Both the position numbers and the translations under genes were made by a program. From assembly GCA_021234155.1 (NCBI GenBank), contig JAJEKV010000072.1, positions 4,284,407 to 4,348,406 on the forward strand: 64,000 nucleotides of DNA, written 5' to 3'. Below are positions 55,939 to 64,000 of this stretch, piece after piece. The number at the start of each line of letters is the position of its first letter. The first letter of the stretch is position 1. The notes below the pieces were generated by a model. That model saw only the letters and a list, made by a program, of their open reading frames with translations, searched no databases and was not told the origin of the DNA. The DNA is from Isoetes taiwanensis. Taxonomy: Eukaryota; Streptophyta; Lycopodiopsida; Isoetales; Isoetaceae.

Positions 55939-57530
55939 GAATAGAATAGAATAATTGTTTTATTCACTGAGACCACTTATATTGACCCAATACAAAAAGC
56001 GCCAGCTAGCCACATACACAACCAATAAAAACCTCAAGGGTTTCGAGGAAAACCGCGGCGCAAAGAATAAGATCAGCCGACAACGATTAAATGGTTGACT
56101 GGGGCATATTCGGTGCCCCTCAAGTCCAATAATACTTCTCAATGTATGATCCGGTGAGTCGCTAATCGGGGTCGCGCCAAGATTGGCGTCCGCAGGCTCA
56201 TCGTGTCTAATCAACTGATCATATGCCGCGTACTCGAAAGTGTGACATTCATCCTCAACACCCCGGCCCGGCAAAGACTGACAAAACCTTTATCCCGACG
56301 CGTGGCTCCCCAATCCATCGGCTATTGTCTCAACCGAGATGGTGGGGCGTGCCATATTCCCGCGCTTTTCATAAGCGATGAACGAGGTAGCGCTAGGGCC
56401 TCAAGGTTTCTATCGTGGGATTTATGTGTCGCTTGTAATGTGTCGCTTTGACTTGCTCCAGGCCCCAGAATCCCAAAAGCTTGCTGGAGAAACAAGCACA
56501 AGGTAACATCTCGTGTCAGGTCGCGATTCCGCCTCGCTTTTTCTCACCGATGCACATGTCGCTCCTGTGACATTCCATCTAGTTAGCCACTACACTTTTT
56601 TATCTTCCAACAATTCTGAGTCATTGTGGTCCCATTGCCACCGTGATAAAGCTAAGTGCGCGTAGACGATCATCATCCATATGTACCACTCTTTCCCCGA
56701 AAATAGACGCATGTGTCTATCAAGGGTCAGCTGGCTTCAAGGGGCAGAAACCCGCTTTTCGCAACAAAATTTGATATAACGGTTTTCACCCCGAAAGTGC
56801 CCGTTTCCTAAAAAGGCCTTCGCACTGCTCTAAGTCGTGCCCAAGTAGCAAGGGACACCACCACCCCGGCACTTCAACCCCATACAAAAGAAATCCGCCT
56901 CTACCAATACCCCTCTCAACGATGCCCCGATGTCCCCAATCATGTTACCCGCCTGCGGGTTAGTTGTTCAAAGATATTGCATAAAAGTGGGCTTCAACCC
57001 GGCCGCTACACGCAATCTTATGGAAGTGTCCCAAAGATATGTAGAAGAAAACTCCACCCAAGATACTCGTGGTGGGTGTCACCTACCTTGTTGCCCTCGA
57101 TAAGTGAATGAAGGGGCCTCGATGTAGATGAGATTAGGGACCACCTTAGTCTTGGCCGATTAACGCTCATGTCTCAGGGCTCGGGCGGAATATATCCAGA
57201 GCATCTAGGTGAGACCGCATATCCTCTAGAGTGTGAGTTAAGAGGTCAACATCATCTACATGTATGAGTTGCCTGGCGACCTTATGCAAAAAGTTGGGTT
57301 CCGGGCCACCCCCATTGTCCATGAGCCAGGTTCCAACTGTCAATGTACTGCACTCAAACAATGTTGGGGAAAGAGGACATCCTCATGACCCTCAATAATG
57401 CTACTGAATGGTTGTCCCACATTCAGACCGACCAACAACTCTCGCATAACCTCAGATATCAGATTTTGCATATCCACAGGGAGTGGGCGTGGAAATGGTG
57501 GGAAAAGGCAATTGTTCCCGAAGAGTAGGC
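55939..57530 (-). mobile_element. Minus-strand LINE, family X/Y-like
   Basis: The 3' end is at 55940: on the minus strand GGTCTCAGTGAATAAAACAA then (TATTC)n, the same terminal design as the other LINEs here. Upstream on that strand, VEDECHTFEYAAYDQL is the C-terminal zinc-binding segment and QLIHVDDVDLLTHTLEDMRS (57167-57361) is RT motif C, with HVDD in place of YADD, followed by HLDALDIF. Frames are broken. The 5' extent past 57.5 kb is not clear. It has inserted into or next to the protease fragment. Confidence 0.7.
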
Positions 57531-59756
57531 CAAAGTTTGAAGATCATGGATAGACTAAGAGGAATCTTAATTTTGGCAAGTTCCTCTTGTAGTTCCAATG
57601 GAATGTGTATCCCTGCACTAATCGTGTCAAGAGGGGCAGCCCATGCAGCAGATATTTTAAGAGCTCAAACCTCAAGAAAGAAGAGATATGGCGCGAGTGC
57701 GTAGAGTGGCCGTGGAGGCAGAGGGGTCAGCTGCTCGTTATTGAGCGCGGGTTGTAGCATGAGCATTGGCAAGTGTGCGACCTTCAGCTGCTTGTATGAG
57801 GCAAAGGATACTCTGACAAACTTACAACGCGAGGCATCATGTGTTCGAGATTCGGCTTAAAATGAACTGTCTTAGTGGTAGAGTCATGAGGGATAGTAGA
57901 AACCACAAAGGCAGGCCATGTGTCCTGCGGCTTGAGTTGATAGGAACGAGTACCGAAGGCTTGGCACCAACCTAACCCAATTGGACTATTGAACGGGAGG
58001 ATTCAAGGCTTTATAGACTGAACGGGATCCAAGGAATGTCGGTTCTATTGTTGTCGCAATAGAACCGTGGCATTGTGAATATTGCAACTACGGAACTTAC
58101 AGAGATGAGCCGCCTCACCGCCTTCTCACACCGCCACACACCCAAACAAGAATTTGCATGGGGAAACACATACCCTCATGATATACCCGCCGACATTTCC
58201 GTGGGCTAGGTTTTCCTTAAATTCCTGGGGAAACATCAATGATTCCGCTTTGATCATAGAAAATTTAATTAGATTAGCAGCGTAAACCAGGTCAAGAGCC
58301 TGTCAGAGAATTAGCTTTAATTTCTACTACCTCAAGATCTTCAGGTTTTCGACAGAGTGGGTTCTATAAGAGTTTTCTACCCACAATTCTCAGCCCTTTC
58401 TTGGAAACAACTTCTGTAAATTCTCCTTATGAACTGGCCCAAAGGGATTTTGGAGTCGAACCTATATCATCATTGGGTTTAAAGATGGAACCTCGCTCTA
58501 ACAATTCAAGAAATAATAATCGGTGATCTGGAGGTTTTCGGCACAATCCAATTTCGCTTCCTAGTGTTTTAGGATTTTGCTACAGCCCCATAGTTTCCAG
58601 GTTTTTCGCCACCATCCTGTTTGGCTCTCCTGCTTCTGTTTTCTCGCGCCTTTCCAGCTCTTCCCCATCCCTTCTTACAATGATATTCCCGGTAGGCCTG
58701 CGGTGCCCTATCCGGTACCTCCTCTCCCCTTTGATTTGACCCTTCCTGCACTCTTTCATTCGCCATGTCTTTCTCCAATATCTTCCGCACTTTTTGGGTA
58801 GCCAGCCTTTCCGCAGTAATCCGACCAAGAAGTTCCGCCGCAAGTCACCTCGTGAGCTAACCCAAACCATGTCTCATAGGGAATGGGAGCCAGCCTTCTT
58901 CCGAGTCAAAAGCCCTTGCCTTCAAACCCGGGAAGAAATCGACACGTACATTGCCAATTAGGAGTATGATCAAGATAGTGACTGAATCGTGATCAAGGAG
59001 CTCGATGCCCCTTTTTAATCTTCTCCTCAAAACCCAAAGAAAAGCAACGCCATCATCATGGATCCGGCGCGTGATGGGAAAATCTTTCAAGCTAAGAACA
59101 GGAAAATGAATCATTTCTACTCGCAGAGTTTTGGCGACAAAAGATTCGCCAACACTCTCGAACAAAATCCAAAGATCTTGATCTTTGCTCACCTCTAAAA
59201 ATGACCATCAAGTTAGCCACTCTTCCCGCGTAATTGTCAAGTAGCCTTAAAATGGGGGTTTTCTCGATCCACCACATGGATGAACTCAAAGTAAGAGCCA
59301 ACAAATGTTATCGTAATCTCGCTTCAAGATGGTTGGAACAAAGTATCTCTTCAAAATGGTGGAAAGATGGGTCAATCTTTCCCTATCAGGCCGAAAAATG
59401 GAACAAAGACTTCAAAGAATATAATGAGGCGTTCTTCCCGTATGTAGTGTGGTTTCCCTTGAAGACACTCAGGTTAAACCTTGTATGTGCATTTCTTTCT
59501 CCACAGAGCATCCAGGCTGGGCAGCTTCCGTCGCATTAATACCTCCTCCTCCTGCCACTTCGGAGCTGAGCCTTTGCATCTCAAGTTTGAGCGCCTGAAG
59601 GCCCTCTCAAGATCAAGTCTTCAATCAGGTTTCAGCCATGGTGATGCTGCACCAATTCATGCTGCACAAATCAAAGCTCCACAGTGGCTGCTCAAAATTT
59701 CTAGTGCTTACTAGTCCCATTTTAAAATCACATCCCATAGCCATCTTTTCGTGCTG
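57531..59756. other. Unassigned, probably transposon-derived
   Basis: Overlapping frames occur on both strands (58569-58870, 58857-59192 and 59092-59304 on minus; 59234-59539 and 59481-59714 on plus). The plus frame KWWKDGSIFPYQAEKWNKDF and the minus frame VAFLWVLRRRLKRGIELLD both look protein-like, but I cannot tell which is coding. The minus ones could be the 5' part of the LINE. Confidence 0.3.
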
Positions 59757-60334
59757 CCAGTAACAGTGATGTTGATAGAGGCCAGCGTGCAGCAGAGAGG
59801 CCTTAGCCTTGGATCCTCAACATGGTAGGGCTTACGCTGCTCTTTCTAAACATAATATGCAGCAGCTGGTAGATGGGATGATGTTAAGCAAGATTAGGAA
59901 ATTGATGAAGGACCGTGGTGTAAAGAAGGAACCTGGTAAAAGCTGTATTTGAGGTTAATGGAAAATGCATGAGTTCAGAGCAGGGATAGATCACATAAAC
60001 AAAACAACTGAGATTTATGCTGAATTGGAGAAGAATGAGAGAAGAGTTTTGCGAGGATATGAGGCAGACGTTCTGTTCTTTTCATGATAAGTTGGGAGGA
60101 TGAGCAAAAGGTGCATCTTTTGTGGCTTACATAGCTTAGAAACTTGCTATGGCATTTGGGGCATTTGAACACTCCAGATGGTACCACACTTCGTGTCATT
60201 AAGAACCTTCGTGTATGCCCTGATTGTCACCTGCTGGTTTCAAAGTATATTTCTAAGCTCTATGGGCTGATATTATCAGTGAGATGCCAACCACGTACTA
60301 CTTCCATGACGCAACCTCGCCTTCCTGCAATGAT
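59757..60334 (+). pseudogene. PPR protein E/DYW 3' fragment
   Basis: Frames give AERPLALDPQH, then AAYA-type text, KIRKLMKDRGVKKEPGKSCI, KMHEFRAGIDHIN, EIYAELEKN and, after breaks, LGHLNTPDGTTLRVIKNLRV followed by CPDCHLLVSKYISKLYG. This is the E/E+ region and the start of the DYW cytidine deaminase domain of plant pentatricopeptide repeat proteins, which edit C to U in organelle RNA. The end is recognisable as CNDY followed by TGA where DYW proteins have CxDYW. The deaminase HxE region (normally LHSEKLA) is disrupted near 60140, and several stops interrupt the frame. The PPR array is absent. Confidence 0.8.
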
Positions 60335-63048
60335 TACTGAGACCATGGTATTGCACATTTCAGATTAGTCCCCATGCCTTCATCAAATCATCAGTATCAA
60401 TCTAGAATTTAGGATTGACTTTACCACTGTTTTAATCAGTATGGTTTTTGTCCAAGGACTTTAACCTCTGTTTTAAGTGTCGCCGTTAGTAGTCGATCTA
60501 TTGGTAGTATATGACTGAATGGCACAAGACCAGAATTTAACTAAGCGCGCCAGTAGGTGGATAGACTGGAGTGTCTATAAGGCAAAATGAATGTTTGATT
60601 ACATTGTGCATCAGCCCAGTATGATATCAATGAGGCATATGATGAAGTTTATATGTAATTTTTGTTTGAGAGGTCAATGTAAGCGTTTCTGCGTGAATGG
60701 CTGAAGCTCTTGACGTGGTGTGGGCTATGAAGAATCTTTTATCCAGAATCTTTTCCGGCCAAAGTAACTTTTGTCTGATGGCATTATGTCTACTTATTTA
60801 CCAGTTTTATATCATAAAGAGTACGTACTGCTGTACTATGAGGCTATGAGCTCCTGCGTTTCTAAATTGCCAAATAAGATGCCATGTTTTATTTCTAGTA
60901 TGTTACAACCAACTTTACCTTTTGCCTTCATGAAATGCCACGTAAGCTTCCTCGGCTCACAAAATATGTCGTTACTGTTTCTATTTTAAGTATTTTATTG
61001 TAATGTTTTTTTCTATGGCTGCCAATGTTCTAGCCTTGTCATTTTCTTTATTAGAATGAAATTCTCGTTATGCTATAAAATGTATATCGATTTATATTTT
61101 ATTCCTATTCTATTACTGAAATATCGTGAATAATCTCATATTTACATGAGGAACATGTAATGCATCAGCTAGAATCTTACCTATGAACTCACATCCTTCT
61201 ATCCTTGCTCTCACTAAGAACTCACATCCTTCTATCCTTGCTTGGCCCTCAAGCTCCTGCAAAGACTCAATACTCATATTTAGCTCCAAAAGATATGCCG
61301 TGCATCATGCTAAATCAACTAGCCAATATTTTCCACAAAAAATCCTCTACCACTTCTAAGGTCACTTTGAAATATATGAATTTAATTTTATGTTTCCATT
61401 ACATTCAAACCTTCCACATGACCATTAAAAATGAAAACATCGCATAGATCCAAGCAAGAAAACGAGGTATGGATCCACAGGAATCGTGACCGAATTCAAA
61501 CAAGATGGCCGACGGTCAAGGAAACCATGAATCGTGAGGAGCTCACCATTACTTTAATTGGTTCCTAACATCCCGACGTAAGATCAAGCCCAACTTACAA
61601 TTAACTGTGACCCAGGCATCTGGAATTCGCCAGGATCCCCGGAAATCGACCGCTCATTCACATATTTAAAACCTTCATTTGCACATGACCATTTACCATG
61701 CACAAATTAATGAACCACAAAAGTCGGGTTGGTCTAACTACGTTTCCACAACAATAACTCAGAAATAAGCAGAAATGAATGTGGAAGTGCATTTGAATCT
61801 CCTAACAAAGTCGCTGAGAACTAACCCTCCCGCCGCAGGCGGCACACTCTCGTGAGCTTCTCAACAACCTAAAGAAAAACCTAACAACAATACAACAAAA
61901 CTCCTCACACCACCGCCAAAGCCCTCAAGACACAAATTCCTCCCCTCTATCTCCATACTTTTTCTCGCTTGAACTTGCTTGGCGGAAATCTAAGTCGACC
62001 ATCTACGTACCGCTCAAGATCGGCCCCGAACAACCGCATACGTACTCTTCGACCGCCATGCATCCTACCCGCAGACGCCGCTTCCATTCACCGCCCAGCA
62101 TCTCGTGCCGTTTCTTGGCTTCAACGACTGGCCCGCTTCGCCCGGCCAGACCGCAAAATTAGAGAACCTGTGCTCAAAGGAAGTGGCTCAAACGCTTATC
62201 CATGCCCTCACTTAAGCAATTTAGTACATGAAAAATAGCCAACCATGGCAACAACAAATTGCAAACACATCAAAATTAGAAACTAGACCACTAAATGCAA
62301 ATAAGTCAGCTTCAAACATGCCAAAATACGGTTTGACATACAATACGCACTAAGAATCTTTAGTCCCCGACCATTGCCGTGAAGGCCCTCCCGCAATACT
62401 CACAAACTCAAACGTGCTGGAAGTTTATTGCAAAGAACATTTTAAAGTATGCACACAAAATGTACTAGACAAAAAATAATGGTCTCTACCCCACTAGTTG
62501 GCTACTAATGTGATCACTAATAATACCTCCCTGCTACTTGTACTGCAAAAGAACAATTCAATTGGGAAAAACTATAAAATACCGCTATGTTTTGAAGAGT
62601 TTCCACCACAAACCCTTGACTTGTGATAATTTCCTTGAAATGTGCTTAATAACATACAAATTATTTTATATATTTTGAAATTGTTCAAATGCATTGAAGA
62701 TTTATGTTAGTTCCCTAAATGCCCTTATGTTTTTTGTTATCTTCCAAAATGCCCTTGACCCATAACATGTCATTTTTTCAAATTTTAAATGTTTCCAAAA
62801 TTTATATGATACACCTCTTAAGATTTCAATGAAATAATTAAATTAGTTCCCTTCAAGAAGTAAGCAATTGAGACACTTTCATTCATTTGTTCCGCCACAA
62901 GAGTAGAATCAAATAAGCTACAACTCGTTGAGAGCAATTTGATGTAGATTTTGAGAGAAAAGTCGATGGAGCAAAAAGACTGGCCCATGCCTTCCTTGGA
63001 AGAATTGTGAATATCAATAGTCGCTTCAGCCAGTAACATAAAAAACTG
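60335..63048. other. Intergenic, no recognisable gene
   Basis: A 33-bp tandem duplication lies at 61185-61245 (GAACTCACATCCTTCTATCC twice). The ORF at 61969-62238 is Arg/Pro-rich in a GC-richer patch (61800-62200) and has no known domain. No RNA gene seen. Confidence 0.4.
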
Positions 63049-63387
63049 ATGGATCCTTTATTTGATCACACGCCTATCCGGGATAATTACTCCAAAGATC
63101 CCACCGCATGGCTTTACTCCTACAATGACCTCCGACACTCTGAATCCCTAGCCATATGGCATTCCCCCGATAAGTTCTCCGATGTCGCTGGGATCTACAT
63201 ATCCTTCAACAACGGCTACAAATGGGACCCAAAATCCATTGTCTTTATATTCATTAAACCTCCTATAGTCTTTGAAAATGAAATGCCTCTCAAACTCGGG
63301 TGTTGGTTTAAAATTGGGATTAAAACTAGAGTCACTATTGCTAATTTATGGTCCCATCTTCAACCATACAAAAGGCCTTTCTATTAA
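63049..63387 (+). CDS. Hypothetical ORF, 112 aa
   Basis: An ORF with balanced composition (DPLFDHTPIRDNYSKDPTAW, SPDKFSDVAGIYISFNNGYK, ENEMPLKLGCWFKIGIKTRV). After its stop another frame continues with INAAYYKLHFYHGTMEI, suggesting a longer, broken coding region. I do not recognise it. It may be a gene fragment or part of an element extending past the window. Confidence 0.3.
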   Translation: MDPLFDHTPIRDNYSKDPTAWLYSYNDLRHSESLAIWHSPDKFSDVAGIYISFNNGYKWDPKSIVFIFIKPPIVFENEMPLKLGCWFKIGIKTRVTIANLWSHLQPYKRPFY

Positions 63388-64000
63388 TGCCGCTTATTAC
63401 AAACTTCACTTCTATCATGGGACAATGGAAATCGTGAGATCTGCAAACTTCTACATAGTGGCTCTGTATGGTATAATTAAAATTATCATATTTCTTCATT
63501 AAATAGAATCCTAAACTCTTTTGATCTCTCTGATTAAAACAACTATTGTGTGGCCTCTACTTCTCTTTTTATGGTCTTGGCCCAAATTATTGAAATGAAG
63601 ACTCCTTCAAAGCTTTTATTTAACCTCTATTAGTACTTATATTTGTATTGTTTATGCCTCTTATAAACCACCCAAGTTGCCTATGCCCAACTTGATTTAT
63701 ATCCAAAGATATTCCTTTTAATATTCCCTATACTGATTGTTTCAAAAGTCGCTTTGATTTGAGATGGACCTGCTTAATCTAAATTGCACCAAATAAGTTA
63801 TCTAGATGCTTCGGTATACCACTGCAAAACAAAGAATGATTGGCGATCTCAAGGATAAAGAAGATTCCAAAGAAATAGTATATGCCATTGGTCTTGATAT
63901 GCTTAATTATTATGGAGAAAGGACCAGCTTATCCCATGGACCAGTAAATGGCAAAGGTAAAAAGGAATTGCAAGGAAGAAACCAGCAGAACTTCAAAAAT
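63388..64000. other. Window end, nothing recognised
   Basis: AT-rich, short frames only; a possible continuation of the broken frame of the preceding ORF to about 63500. Confidence 0.3.

Noticed and set aside
1..64000. CRISPR arrays, bacterial operons, rRNA or tRNA genes
   Set aside because: None seen. Tandem arrays here lack regular spacers, and the only tRNA-related signal is the retrotransposon primer binding site.

Overview
The window is nuclear DNA of a land plant: genes have GT-AG introns, and there is an A-type cytochrome P450, a PPR-DYW relic, a candidate CLE/IDA-type peptide precursor, Ty3/gypsy, LINE and PIF/Harbinger elements, and AT-rich intergenic DNA. The P450 looks like a deep-branching CYP71-clan enzyme. 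A DNA N4/N6 methylase relic and a DYW relic fit a fern, lycophyte or bryophyte better than a flowering plant, but this is inference and the species cannot be named from the sequence.

Layout. 0-6.7 kb: an unassigned broken ORF, then a minus-strand LTR retrotransposon with 1.66-kb LTRs, a primer binding site for initiator tRNA-Met and a 2-kb internal region with no coding capacity. 6.7-8.9 kb: a five-exon gene of unknown function. 9-11.3 kb: satellite-like repeats, a gag fragment with two zinc knuckles, and a hAT-type DUF659 fragment. 11.3-13.7 kb: a decayed multi-exon gene joining a ParB-like domain to an N4/N6-type DNA methylase; its introns carry a recurring palindromic motif. 14-19.2 kb: a chromodomain-type Ty3/gypsy 3' end (integrase, 93-bp tandem array, 2.3-kb LTR) interrupted by a LINE with a perfect 16-bp target duplication and by a MITE. 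20.6-21 kb: the candidate peptide hormone precursor. 23-25.3 kb: two LINE 3' fragments. 26.8-27.4 kb: a SAM-methyltransferase pseudogene. 29.3-32.5 kb: a foldback MITE and a 0.97-kb tandem duplication. 32.8-34.8 kb: a two-exon P450, complete except for an apparent 1-nt frameshift near its N terminus.

36-59 kb is mostly mobile DNA: another zf-RVT LINE end, a foldback element, three same-strand copies of one LINE family associated with (CT)n tracts, a nearly intact Harbinger transposase with one premature stop, a gypsy protease fragment, and a minus-strand LINE. 59.7-60.3 kb holds a PPR-DYW 3' fragment. The remainder to 64 kb contains no recognisable gene.

The genes here do not form a pathway. 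The P450, the five-exon gene and the peptide precursor are the only plausible functional host genes; nearly everything else is a decaying mobile element. The most unusual item is the ParB-like/DNA methylase relic. Differences between the two LTRs of the first element cluster at CG/CCGG sites, so some frame breaks in this window may be base-calling errors rather than true mutations.
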